Source: Gallionellaceae bacterium
GTDB taxonomy: Bacteria > Pseudomonadota > Gammaproteobacteria > Burkholderiales > Gallionellaceae
Length of the DNA stretch: 8,578 nt
Direction of reading: 5' to 3'
Assembly: GCA_030646595.1 (NCBI GenBank)
Contig: JAUSKS010000273.1
Coordinates: 1 to 8,578 of the forward strand
Made by a program: the position numbers and the translations under genes. The notes below the pieces were generated by a model. That model searched no databases. It worked only from the letters and a program-made list of their open reading frames with translations, and was not told where the DNA came from. How positions within the stretch are numbered: the first letter of the stretch is position 1; the number at the start of each line of letters is the position of its first letter. This document shows positions 1-5,829 of this stretch, piece after piece.

Positions 1-1
1 A

Positions 2-208
2 GGAGATACGGTGAAAGCTGTGATTATTAATGTGGATCGCAAGAATCGCGGCATTAATTTATCCATCAAGGCCATGGACAAAGCAGATGAAGTTGCAGCC
101 ATGCAAAAGTTTGCTGCTACCGCAGAGAGCACTGCTTCGGCTGGGACAACCAATCTGGGGGCACTGCTTAAAGCAAAAATGGATACCAGTAAGGTAGACG
201 CACAATAG
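2..208 (+). CDS. rpsA: 30S ribosomal protein S1, C-terminal end (5' truncated by window)
   Basis: This is the last part of ribosomal protein S1, the mRNA-binding protein of the 30S subunit. The frame is open from the window edge: codons before the GTG at 11 read G-D-T, giving [18 protein letters not shown]. That matches the end of the final S1 (OB-fold) repeat, including the VDRKNR..LSIKA signature, followed by a low-complexity Ala/Thr/Ser tail ending LLKAKMD. The GTG at 11 is therefore an internal Val codon, not a start. The stop is TAG at 206-208, only 14 bases before ihfB, and rpsA-ihfB is a standard proteobacterial gene order. Most of the gene lies outside the window. Identification is secure from the repeat and context. 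Confidence 0.93.
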   Translation, partial: GDTVKAVIINVDRKNRGINLSIKAMDKADEVAAMQKFAATAESTASAGTTNLGALLKAKMDTSKVDAQ

Positions 209-222
209 GTGCTGAAAAAAAT

Positions 223-510
223 ATGACCCGTTCTGACCTCATTGCCAAACTAGCGGAGCGTTACCCGCAGTTGCTGGCCAAAGATGCCGAGCTGGCTGTC
301 AAGGTGATCCTTGATGCCATGTCGGCGGCTTTGGCAAGGGGTGGTCGTATTGAAATTCGGGGTTTTGGCAGCTTTGCATTGAACTACCGCCCACCGCGTA
401 CTGGGCGTAATCCAAAATCGGGAGATAAAGTACAAGTGCCCGCCAAATATGTACCCCATTTCAAAGCGGGCAAAGAACTGCGCGAGCGTGTAGATTATCC
501 TGCGGCATAA
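223..510 (+). CDS. ihfB: Integration host factor subunit beta
   Basis: This encodes the beta subunit of IHF, the heterodimeric DNA-bending nucleoid protein that pairs with IHF-alpha in recombination, replication and sigma54 promoter architecture. The 95-residue length fits the family (about 94 in E. coli). The protein opens [11 protein letters not shown] (dimerisation helices), has the core [10 protein letters not shown] at about 42-51, and carries the minor-groove arm [12 protein letters not shown] at 56-67. Pro64 lies at the position of the DNA-intercalating proline. The tail [16 protein letters not shown] is typical. The ATG at 223 follows rpsA by 14 bases. The only purine-rich upstream match (TAGGTG, 206-211) overlaps the rpsA stop, so translation may depend partly on coupling to rpsA. 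A terminator follows at 530-565. Confidence 0.97.
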   Translation: MTRSDLIAKLAERYPQLLAKDAELAVKVILDAMSAALARGGRIEIRGFGSFALNYRPPRTGRNPKSGDKVQVPAKYVPHFKAGKELRERVDYPAA

Positions 511-529
511 GCGTGATACAACACAGTAA

Positions 530-565
530 TGGCGGCCTGTCGCAAGATAGCGCCGCCAATTTTTT
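530..565 (+). terminator. Intrinsic terminator after ihfB with GCAA tetraloop
   Basis: The outer stem TGGCGGC (530-536) pairs with GCCGCCA (552-558). Inside it CTGTC (537-541) pairs with GATAG (546-550, one G-U pair) and closes a GCAA (GNRA-type) loop at 542-545; base 551 is a single bulge. Six T residues follow at 560-565. This is a textbook rho-independent terminator and separates rpsA-ihfB transcription from lapAB-pyrF. Confidence 0.88.
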
Positions 566-660
566 GCCTATTCATGTTATCCTGAGCACGACAATTCATT
601 CCATTCTAATTAACAGAAAACATGCAGGGGCATCATTGATTGTGTCCCGTCTGAGTGTAT

Positions 661-930
661 ATGCGCTACTTTAATTGGGTATTACGGGTAGTTTTGTTCA
701 TCATTCTGCTAGGCTTTGCCATGAAGAATGATCAGCCTGTCGTGCTGCGTTATTTTTTCGGCTATGAATGGCAGGCTTCGCTGGTGGTCGTCCTGCTGGT
801 TTTCTTTGCTGCGGGTATAGGGGTGGGTTTGCTAACCGCACTGGGCAAGATTTTTATGCAGCGCAGGGAAATCACGCGGCTTCAATCCAAATTGGATCAA
901 CACAACAAAATGGTGGTCAGTGATGAGTAA
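661..930 (+). CDS. lapA: LapA, LPS assembly inner-membrane protein
   Basis: LapA (YciS, DUF1049) is a small inner-membrane partner of LapB in control of lipopolysaccharide assembly. I chose the ATG at 661 (89 residues, MRYFNWVLRV) because family members begin this way. A GTG at 655 would add only two residues. A weak GAG at 653-655 is the only Shine-Dalgarno-like element. Two membrane segments are visible, roughly residues 5-22 (VLRVVLFIILLGFAM) and 38-60 (ASLVVVLLVFFAAGIGVGLL), joined by the typical NDQPVVLRYFFGYEW loop. A charged helical cytoplasmic tail with an RREITRLQSKLDQ coiled-coil character follows. The gene is first in lapA-lapB-pyrF, and its promoter should lie in 566-654, where I see no convincing -35/-10 pair. 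Confidence 0.9.
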   Translation: MRYFNWVLRVVLFIILLGFAMKNDQPVVLRYFFGYEWQASLVVVLLVFFAAGIGVGLLTALGKIFMQRREITRLQSKLDQHNKMVVSDE

Positions 931-971
931 TTGTTCTTACCTGTTGTTGATGACCATATCACGGGCACCAA

Positions 972-2147
972 ATGGAATTTGAACCGTGGATGTTGCTGGT
1001 TTTTCCATTGTTTTTCGGCATGGGTTGGCTGGCGGCGCGTATTGACATCAAGCAACTGCTGTCCGAATCCAGTGCCCTGCCGCGCTCTTATTTCCAGGGA
1101 CTCAATTTTCTGCTCAATGAGCAACAGGACAAGGCCATCGAAGCGTTTATCGAAGTGGTCAAGGTTGATCCGCAAACCATAGAATTGCACTTTGCATTGG
1201 GCAGCTTGTTCCGTCGGCGTGGAGAAGTAGATCGCGCCATACGCATGCATCTCAATCTGGTCGAACGGGCCGATCTGGAGCAGGATAAAAAACAGCAGGC
1301 CATATTTGAGTTGGCACAGGATTATCTCAAAGCCGGCATCCTGGACCGTGCGGAGTCTTTGTTTCAGGAATTACAAACCACTCCTTATGCCAAAGCCGCG
1401 TTGGATTTTTTGCTCGAGCTTTACCAGAAAGAAAAAGAATGGCTCAAAGCCATAGATGTAACGCAACGTCTGGCTGCCGTTTCGGGGCAACCGCATGGCA
1501 AGGAAGCAGCATTTTTCTATTGTGAATTGGCAGCAGCCGAGATGTCGCGCCAGCAAATGGAAGCTGCACGTGTCCATCTGGAACAGGCGCTGGAAATGAA
1601 TCCGCAAGCTGCACGCGCTACCATGATGCTGGGCGATCAGGAAAACGCAGCGCAACATTATGCCGATGCCATCACCATCTGGAAACGGATTGAATCACAA
1701 AACCCGCAGTATTTACCCCTGGTGGCTGAGCGTTTGTTACAAGCCTACCGTCAGACTGGCCGCGCCGATACAGGAATCACCTTATTGCAGGGCTATCTGG
1801 ATAAATATCCATCGCTAGACCTGATGAATGTTTTATTTGATGCCCTGTTGCAACGCGATGGCGCAGAAGCAGCCTATAAACTGGTGCGCAATGAATTGCA
1901 GCGCAACCCCTCTCTGCTGGGCCTGGATAAATTATTGGAAGCGCGTCTGCTGGAAGATTCTTCGGCCAATCGCGCTGATGTGGAGATGGTAAAAAATCTG
2001 GTGCATCAGCGCACGCGCACGCTGGCCATGTATCGCTGTACCAGTTGTGGGTTCAAGGCGCGTCAGTTTTACTGGCATTGTCCGGCTTGCCATGGTTGGG
2101 AAACTTATTTACCACGGCGCAGTGAAGAAAACGGAGTCACCATATGA
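972..2147 (+). CDS. lapB: LapB, TPR/rubredoxin-type LPS assembly regulator
   Basis: LapB (YciM) is an inner-membrane-anchored adaptor that links the FtsH protease to LpxC turnover, balancing LPS against phospholipid synthesis. The 391-residue length matches the family (389 in E. coli). An N-terminal membrane anchor lies at about 5-23 ([18 protein letters not shown]). Tetratricopeptide repeats fill the middle, including the conserved [14 protein letters not shown] and [16 protein letters not shown] segments. The C-terminal rubredoxin-type metal knuckle is intact: CTSC at 356-359 and CPAC at 370-373, with GF and YWHC between. It starts 41 bases after lapA, with GGG at 963-965 as a weak ribosome site. 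Its stop TGA overlaps the pyrF ATG in an ATGA junction. Confidence 0.96.
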   Translation: MEFEPWMLLVFPLFFGMGWLAARIDIKQLLSESSALPRSYFQGLNFLLNEQQDKAIEAFIEVVKVDPQTIELHFALGSLFRRRGEVDRAIRMHLNLVERADLEQDKKQQAIFELAQDYLKAGILDRAESLFQELQTTPYAKAALDFLLELYQKEKEWLKAIDVTQRLAAVSGQPHGKEAAFFYCELAAAEMSRQQMEAARVHLEQALEMNPQAARATMMLGDQENAAQHYADAITIWKRIESQNPQYLPLVAERLLQAYRQTGRADTGITLLQGYLDKYPSLDLMNVLFDALLQRDGAEAAYKLVRNELQRNPSLLGLDKLLEARLLEDSSANRADVEMVKNLVHQRTRTLAMYRCTSCGFKARQFYWHCPACHGWETYLPRRSEENGVTI

Positions 2148-2851
2148 GTGATCCAAAAATTATAGTCGCGCTCGACTATGCAGATGCTGTATCTGCATTG
2201 AATTTAGTAGCCAGGCTGGACCCGGCACTGTGCCGCCTCAAGGTAGGCAAGGAGTTATTCACGGTAGCTGGCCCGCAGCTAGTTGAACAGCTGATGCGGC
2301 GCGGGTTCGATATATTTCTGGACCTGAAATTTCATGATATACCCACCACTGTAGCGCAGGCCTGCAAAGCAGCTGCGGCCTTGGGTGTATGGATGACTAA
2401 TGTGCATGCGCTGGGCGGGCGCAAAATGATGGAGGCTGCGCGCGCAGCGGTGGCTGATCATCCTGCACCGCCCAAATTAATTGCAGTTACGGTGCTGACC
2501 AGTATGACGCAGCAAGATTTGGCTGAATTGGGAATACATACCGCGCCTGCCGATCTGGTTTTGCACTTAGCCACTTTAGCCCATGCCAGTGGTTTAGACG
2601 GCGTGGTCTGTTCGGCGCAGGAAGCCGCTGTCTTGCGGCTGCATTGCGGCCCGGAATTTTGTCTGGTGACCCCCGGCATTCGTCCACAAAACACAGCGAC
2701 AGATGACCAGGCGCGCGTGATGACTCCGCAGGCCGCGTTACGGCAGGGAGCAAATTATCTGGTAATCGGACGGCCCATTACCCAGGCCGCTGATCCGTTA
2801 CAAGCGTTGCAGACAATTATTGAACAAGCTGCGGTAGGAGCAGGCGTATAA
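2144..2851 (+). CDS. pyrF: Orotidine 5'-phosphate decarboxylase
   Basis: PyrF catalyses decarboxylation of OMP to UMP, the last step of de novo pyrimidine synthesis, in the cytosol. The 235-residue protein carries the catalytic set: Asp11 in VALDY, Lys33 in RLKVGKELF, then Asp60-x-Lys62-x-x-Asp65 in [12 protein letters not shown]. The phosphate-binding parts VTPGIRP (175-181) and YLVIGRPIT (205-213) are also present. It is a group I (short bacterial) enzyme with nothing missing. The ATG at 2144 overlaps the lapB stop, and GGAG at 2133-2136 gives a good ribosome site seven bases upstream. Co-transcription with lapAB is typical of proteobacteria. The gene ends at the strong hairpin at 2879-2911. 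Confidence 0.98.
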   Translation: MSDPKIIVALDYADAVSALNLVARLDPALCRLKVGKELFTVAGPQLVEQLMRRGFDIFLDLKFHDIPTTVAQACKAAAALGVWMTNVHALGGRKMMEAARAAVADHPAPPKLIAVTVLTSMTQQDLAELGIHTAPADLVLHLATLAHASGLDGVVCSAQEAAVLRLHCGPEFCLVTPGIRPQNTATDDQARVMTPQAALRQGANYLVIGRPITQAADPLQALQTIIEQAAVGAGV

Positions 2852-2878
2852 AAAACGGGCATTGTATTTTCAGTAAAC

Positions 2879-2911
2879 AAAAAGGGATTTCGTAAAACGA
2901 AATCCCTTTTT
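2879..2911. terminator. Bidirectional terminator between pyrF and secreted protein A
   Basis: A perfect 14-bp stem (2879-2892 with 2898-2911, core GGGATTTCG/CGAAATCCC) closes a TAAAA loop. On the + strand the descending arm ends in CCCTTTTTATTT, and on the - strand in CCCTTTTTGTTT, so it can stop transcripts from both convergent genes. It is homologous to the hairpin at 3907-3934, with one compensatory base-pair change. Confidence 0.88.
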
Positions 2912-2916
2912 ATTTA

Positions 2917-2939
2917 ACCCCGCAAACAAGCTGCGGGGT
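2917..2939 (-). other. Second hairpin at 3' end of secreted protein A gene
   Basis: ACCCCGCA (2917-2924) pairs with TGCGGGGT (2932-2939) around a seven-base loop. It lies 16 bases beyond the stop codon of the minus-strand gene and just before the main terminator. It lacks its own T-run, so it is more likely a transcript-end stabiliser or part of a double terminator. A related but rearranged hairpin sits in the same place after copy B (3953-3966). Confidence 0.6.
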
Positions 2940-2955
2940 GTTCATCTAAGGTTGC

Positions 2956-3762
2956 TTATGGCTTCTGCCCTGGAGCATCCAGATGAGCATGGCGGTCATA
3001 CCCAGTTAATGAGGGGTGATTACCACCGCCCTTCATGCCGTGCTGCTCACACCACTTGCGCTCCATAATCGAGTGATCTTTGGCGAAGCATCGCCCGCCC
3101 AGGTAATCGTAGTCGTACCAGGTATGGGGGCCTGTTGTTGTGGGTGTAGGCGACACTACTGTGGTTGGGGTCGGTGTGGGCGTGAATGTTGCGGTGGGTG
3201 TTTGACACTCACCTACATAGTAAGTACAACCATTAGCCCCGGTCCATAACCATTGACTACATTGGAGACCCGACGGGAGGATAAGAGGTGTTGGGGCTGG
3301 GCATGAAGTTGTTGTTGGTGTAAAGGTTGCGGTATAGGTTGGCGTTCCACTTGTCACGGTAGGTGTAGGCGTAAATGTAAATGTTGGGGAGGGAGTGGCT
3401 GAAGTTGGCGTGGGGGTGAATGTCGCTGTAGGCGGGAGTGTCACAGTGCTACTACGATCATATAAATATTGTGCAGCCACTGATCTTGCTGTTCCCCCTG
3501 GGCCTACCGTGGTAAACCCGCACTTGCCATCACCCATGGTAGCAACAGTAGCATTCCACCCGGCGAGATCATGGTCACCCGTTTTGCCGGTTGCAGTACC
3601 ATCCAGGCTCCAACCACTGGGAAGAACAATCACGTTATGGCAAGCATAAGCACATTGGGACTGTAAATCGGACAGGGTATCGGCATGACCAAGGCTGGCG
3701 GTTAACCCAAATATAGACAGACTGAGCATCGCTGACAGTATATGTTTCTTAATGAAATTCAT
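2956..3762 (-). CDS. Secreted Thr/Pro-linker cysteine protein, copy A (family not recognised)
   Basis: I do not recognise a named family. The 268-residue product has a Sec signal peptide (Lys-rich start, hydrophobic core, likely cleavage after GHA at 25-27). An N-terminal domain at about 28-102 contains CAYACH (CX3CH, Cys37, Cys41, His42), Cys81, a WNATVATM segment and a final VAAQYLYD. The motif order resembles a divergent class I c-type cytochrome, but this is uncertain. A Thr/Pro linker with TATFTPTPT (110-153) follows, then one four-cysteine module (Cys154, 168, 179, 186). A second linker spans 187-210. The C-terminal domain (211-268) has Cys225, Cys238 and several His. AGGAG at 3770-3774 lies seven bases before the ATG. 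It is 88/102 identical to copy B in the N-terminal part and 57/58 in the C-terminal part (hand count). The protein is probably periplasmic or exported. Confidence 0.85.
   Translation of the reverse strand: MNFIKKHILSAMLSLSIFGLTASLGHADTLSDLQSQCAYACHNVIVLPSGWSLDGTATGKTGDHDLAGWNATVATMGDGKCGFTTVGPGGTARSVAAQYLYDRSSTVTLPPTATFTPTPTSATPSPTFTFTPTPTVTSGTPTYTATFTPTTTSCPAPTPLILPSGLQCSQWLWTGANGCTYYVGECQTPTATFTPTPTPTTVVSPTPTTTGPHTWYDYDYLGGRCFAKDHSIMERKWCEQHGMKGGGNHPSLTGYDRHAHLDAPGQKP
3133..3204 (-). repeat. Thr/Pro-rich linker repeat 2 of copy A
   Basis: This stretch codes for residues 187-210 (QTPTATFTPTPTPTT...), a low-complexity linker. On the + strand it shows GTGGG/GGTGTRGGCG-type repetition. Such linkers are extended and often O-glycosylated in secreted proteins, but that is an inference. 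Confidence 0.7.
3304..3435 (-). repeat. Thr/Pro-rich linker repeat 1 of copy A
   Basis: This codes for residues 110-153, about 44 residues built from variants of TATFTPTPT and TFTFTPTPT. The DNA is a degenerate repeat of GTAGGTGTAAATGTT-like units on the + strand. It is the longest linker in the pair and the main source of length difference outside the cysteine modules. Confidence 0.75.
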
Positions 3763-3775
3763 AATTTAACTCCTG

Positions 3776-3790
3776 AATAAATGATTTATT
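3776..3790. promoter_or_regulatory. Dyad AATAAAT-G-ATTTATT next to the ribosome site of copy A
   Basis: A perfect 7+1+7 inverted repeat ends one base from the AGGAG ribosome site (3770-3774) of copy A. It is kept unchanged before copy B (4888-4902). It may be an operator or weak RNA structure; no regulator is identified. Confidence 0.4.
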
Positions 3791-3859
3791 GGAATGCGAT
3801 ATCTCAAATGTAGTAAAGGCTGAGCTAACCGCAAGTAGCTTATAACATAAGATTATTAC

Positions 3860-3904
3860 CTTTGCTAAGAAGCTATCTACCGTTCTTGTCGCTGTTTAGC
3901 AAAG
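3860..3904. repeat. Inverted repeat CTTTGCTAA...TTAGCAAAG in the inter-copy spacer
   Basis: CTTTGCTAA (3860-3868) and TTAGCAAAG (3896-3904) are perfect 9-base inverted repeats with 27 unrelated bases between. The element fills the spacer between the two duplicated units and directly abuts the terminator of copy B. I see no obvious target-site duplication, so it cannot be called a mobile element. Confidence 0.5.
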
Positions 3905-3906
3905 AA

Positions 3907-3934
3907 AAGGGGTTTCGTTCTCACGAAACCCCTT
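3907..3934 (-). terminator. Terminator of secreted protein B gene
   Basis: A 12-bp stem (3907-3918 with 3923-3934, core GGGGTTTCGT/ACGAAACCCC) closes a TCTC loop. Read on the - strand the arm ends in CCCCTTTTCTTT, a reasonable U-tract. It is the counterpart of 2879-2911, differing in the stem by a compensatory A-T to G-C pair. Confidence 0.8.
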
Positions 3935-3952
3935 CTGTTTAACCCCACGAAA

Positions 3953-3966
3953 ATCCCGCAGGGGAT
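3953..3966 (-). other. Second hairpin at 3' end of secreted protein B gene
   Basis: ATCCC (3953-3957) pairs with GGGAT (3962-3966) around a four-base loop. An alternative CCCC (3943-3946)/GGGG (3961-3964) pairing is possible. It occupies the same position relative to the gene as the 2917-2939 hairpin of copy A, but the sequence has drifted. Confidence 0.4.
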
Positions 3967-3989
3967 GGCGTCCTAATCTTAACGCTTAC

Positions 3990-4874
3990 TTATGGCTTCT
4001 GCCCTGGGGAATCCAGATGCGCATGACGGTCATAACCAGTCAATGAGGGGTGATTACCACCGCCCTTCATGCCGTGCTGCTCACACCACTTGCGCTCCAT
4101 AATCGAGTGATCTTTGGCAAAGCATCGACCACCCAGGTAATCGTAGTCGTACCAAGTATGCGGACCTGTTGAGGTCGGTGTAGGTGTGAATGTTGGCGTT
4201 GCGGTTGTTACTGTAGGCGTAGGAGTTAGACACACAACCTCATAGTACGTACAACCATTAGGCCCACTCATCGGATTGTAACCGCCAAAAATGCAGCCTG
4301 GTGGCGTAGCAGGAGGCGTCATTGTTGGGCATGAAGGTGAGACTGTAGGCGCAAGTGTTGGCGTAAATGTTGCCGTTACTGTAACTGTGGGTGTAAATGT
4401 TGCTGTAGGTGTTTGGCACACAAGCGCATAGCTAGTAACACAACCATTAGCCCCGATCACCGGAGTGTAATAACAGCCTGTTGGTGGAGGAGGGGGAGGT
4501 GCTATTAGTGGACAGGAAGGTGTTGGTGTGGGTGTAAATGTAGGTGTAAATGTTGCAGCACCCCTGAGATCATATAAATACTGGGCAGCCACCGACCTTG
4601 CTGTTCCTCCTGGGCCGACAGTGGTAAACCCGCACTTGCCATCGCCCATGGCAGCAATAGAGGTGTTCCATCCCGCGAGATCATGATCCGCTGATCTCCC
4701 CAGAGCAGAACCATCTAGGCTCCAGCCACTGGGAAGAACAATCACGTTATGGCAAGCCTGAGCACATTGAATTCTTAAATCGGACAAGGTATCGGCGTGA
4801 CCAAGACTGGCGGTTAGCGTAAATATAGACAGACTGAGCATCGCTGGCAGTATATGTTTCTTAATGAAATTCAT
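3990..4874 (-). CDS. Secreted Thr/Pro-linker cysteine protein, copy B (family not recognised)
   Basis: This is the 294-residue paralogue of copy A, with the same plan and one extra module. The signal peptide ends at GHA (25-27). The N-terminal domain (28-102) has CAQACH (Cys37, Cys41, His42), Cys81, WNTSIAAM and VAAQYLYD. A short Thr/Pro linker (107-120) leads to module 1 (Cys121, 134, 145, 153, with seven consecutive Pro at 126-132 interrupted only by Thr before Gly). A linker (154-181), module 2 (Cys182, 194, 208, 215), a third linker (216-236) and the C-terminal domain (237-294, Cys251, Cys264, His-rich) follow. GGGAG at 4882-4886 lies seven bases before the ATG. Upstream at 106 bases is the transporter gene on the same strand, but this gene has its own duplicated leader. 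Function is unknown; probably periplasmic or exported. Confidence 0.85.
   Translation of the reverse strand: MNFIKKHILPAMLSLSIFTLTASLGHADTLSDLRIQCAQACHNVIVLPSGWSLDGSALGRSADHDLAGWNTSIAAMGDGKCGFTTVGPGGTARSVAAQYLYDLRGAATFTPTFTPTPTPSCPLIAPPPPPPTGCYYTPVIGANGCVTSYALVCQTPTATFTPTVTVTATFTPTLAPTVSPSCPTMTPPATPPGCIFGGYNPMSGPNGCTYYEVVCLTPTPTVTTATPTFTPTPTSTGPHTWYDYDYLGGRCFAKDHSIMERKWCEQHGMKGGGNHPSLTGYDRHAHLDSPGQKP
4167..4229 (-). repeat. Thr/Pro-rich linker 3 of copy B
   Basis: This codes for residues 216-236 (LTPTPTVTTATPTFTPTPTS), joining cysteine module 2 to the C-terminal domain. It is the equivalent of linker 2 in copy A. Confidence 0.65.
4332..4415 (-). repeat. Thr/Pro-rich linker 2 of copy B
   Basis: This codes for residues 154-181 (QTPTATFTPTVTVTATFTPT...), between the two cysteine modules. 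It is present only in copy B as an inter-module linker and shows the same GTAGG/TGTAAATGTTG repeat pattern on the + strand. Confidence 0.65.
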
Positions 4875-4887
4875 AATTTAACTCCCG

Positions 4888-4902
4888 AATAAATGATTTA
4901 TT
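4888..4902. promoter_or_regulatory. Dyad AATAAAT-G-ATTTATT next to the ribosome site of copy B
   Basis: This is the same perfect 15-base inverted repeat as at 3776-3790, one base from GGGAG (4882-4886). Its conservation in both leaders is the reason to note it. Confidence 0.4.
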
Positions 4903-4980
4903 GGAATGCGATATCTCAAATGTAGTAAAGGGTGAGCTAACCGCAATTAGCTTATACCATAAAATATTATGGCTGGGAGC

Positions 4981-5829
4981 CTACTTGGTATTCGTTTTAG
5001 GAGTTAACTTTAAGCTTAATATCCCGCTGGTCACGATCAGTACCATACCCAGCCAGCCACTCAGCGGTAAAATTTCATTCCATAAAAGCATGCCGAACAC
5101 ACTGGCAAATACCACGGTGCTGTAGGATAGCCCGCCGACCACCAGTGTATTTCCCAGACGATAGGCACGCGTCATAGCCAGTTGCGCCAGGGTGGCACTG
5201 CTGCCTAACCCCAGCAGAATAAGTAAACTATGCGCGTTGAGCGGATGTAGGGTATCGAACAGCATGATGCTGCCGCTAATCAGGGTGGCGGTTAAACTAA
5301 AATAAAATACCACGCGTGTTTCCGGTTCACCCCGCATTCCCAACTGGCGCACATTGAGCATGGCAATGCCTGCAAAAAAACCGGAGATGAGTCCGAGCAG
5401 GCCGGGCAGCAGTTGCTTATGTTGCAGGGTGGGGTGTAACAGCAACACCATGCCGACAAAGCCCAGTGCAATAGTCAGCGCCAGTGGAATGTGCAAGCGT
5501 TCCTTGAGCACCAGCAGAGTTAGCAAGGTCAAAAACAAGGGTGAGGTGTAATTCAATGTGACTGCGGTTGCCAGCGGCAGTACGGTGATGCAATAAAAAA
5601 ACAGTAATAGCGCGATGGAGCCAGAAATGCCACGCCACAAGTGGCCACCCCAATACGCAGTATAAATGGATTGCCCTTGGTGGCGCATCAGCGCGTATAC
5701 CATCAGCAGGCCGAGGAAGGAACGGTAAAAAACCAGTTCCACATTGGAAAAATAAAGCGCGCCCAGTTTGACAAAGACGCCCATGCAGCCGAACAGCAAG
5801 CCAGCGGCCAGCATCCACAATGCGCCCAC
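4981..5829 (-). CDS. EamA/DMT-family inner-membrane transporter
   Basis: This 282-residue protein is a drug/metabolite transporter superfamily member with two EamA repeats and about ten predicted membrane helices. Typical signatures are the opening WMLAAGLLFGCMGVFVKLG, the repeat-1 end LNYTSPLFLTLLTLLVLKERL (about 93-113), and the repeat-2 counterpart LSYSTVVFASVFGMLLWNEILPLSGWLGMVLI (about 234-265). Family members export amino acids, metabolites or drugs, or in some cases import; the substrate cannot be read here. The GTG start at 5829 overlaps the TAG stop of the upstream oxygenase (TAGTG), and no Shine-Dalgarno is visible, so translation is likely coupled. A later ATG at residue 6 is a less likely start because it would trim the first helix. 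Confidence 0.9.
   Translation of the reverse strand: MGALWMLAAGLLFGCMGVFVKLGALYFSNVELVFYRSFLGLLMVYALMRHQGQSIYTAYWGGHLWRGISGSIALLLFFYCITVLPLATAVTLNYTSPLFLTLLTLLVLKERLHIPLALTIALGFVGMVLLLHPTLQHKQLLPGLLGLISGFFAGIAMLNVRQLGMRGEPETRVVFYFSLTATLISGSIMLFDTLHPLNAHSLLILLGLGSSATLAQLAMTRAYRLGNTLVVGGLSYSTVVFASVFGMLLWNEILPLSGWLGMVLIVTSGILSLKLTPKTNTK

Larger units (their letters stand above)
2879..3860 (-). repeat. Tandem duplication, unit A
   Basis: This unit comprises leader, secreted protein A gene and double hairpin tail. The leader (3763 to about 3850) is nearly identical to that of unit B, and the tail hairpins match in layout. Boundaries are approximate, set where similarity fades by eye. Confidence 0.8.
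3907..4970 (-). repeat. Tandem duplication, unit B
   Basis: This unit comprises leader (4875 to about 4962), secreted protein B gene and tail hairpins. It is longer than unit A because of an extra cysteine module and linker. Head-to-tail arrangement with unit A points to a tandem duplication. It is old enough for linkers and modules to diverge. Confidence 0.8.

Noticed and set aside
11..208. A separate 65-residue gene starting at GTG 11
   Set aside because: The frame is open upstream and the protein is plainly the end of ribosomal protein S1, so GTG 11 is an internal codon.
582..610. lapA promoter with CTGAGC and TCTAAT
   Set aside because: The -10-like box is acceptable but the -35 matches only three of six positions, so I do not annotate it.
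897..1303. Minus-strand open frames across lapB
   Set aside because: They lie opposite a full-length, well-conserved lapB and show no recognisable protein features.
3127..3440. CRISPR-like or satellite repeats on the + strand
   Set aside because: The repeated GTAGGTGTAAATGTTG-type units are degenerate, in frame and encode Thr/Pro linkers; there are no regular spacers.
3016..3649. Plus-strand open frames opposite secreted protein A
   Set aside because: They have no ribosome sites, odd compositions rich in Gly/Val/Cys, and are antisense shadows of a gene supported by a signal peptide and a paralogue.
3791..3850. Promoter for the secreted protein genes (for example TTGCGG with TACATT, or the TATAAG box)
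   Set aside because: The conserved leader offers only weak matches with poor -35 boxes, and the alternatives are not consistent between the copies.
4957..4972. Palindrome CCATAA-AATA-TTATGG after the transporter gene as a terminator
   Set aside because: The stem is short and AT-rich with no T-run, and the same position in unit A is not palindromic; it is probably chance.
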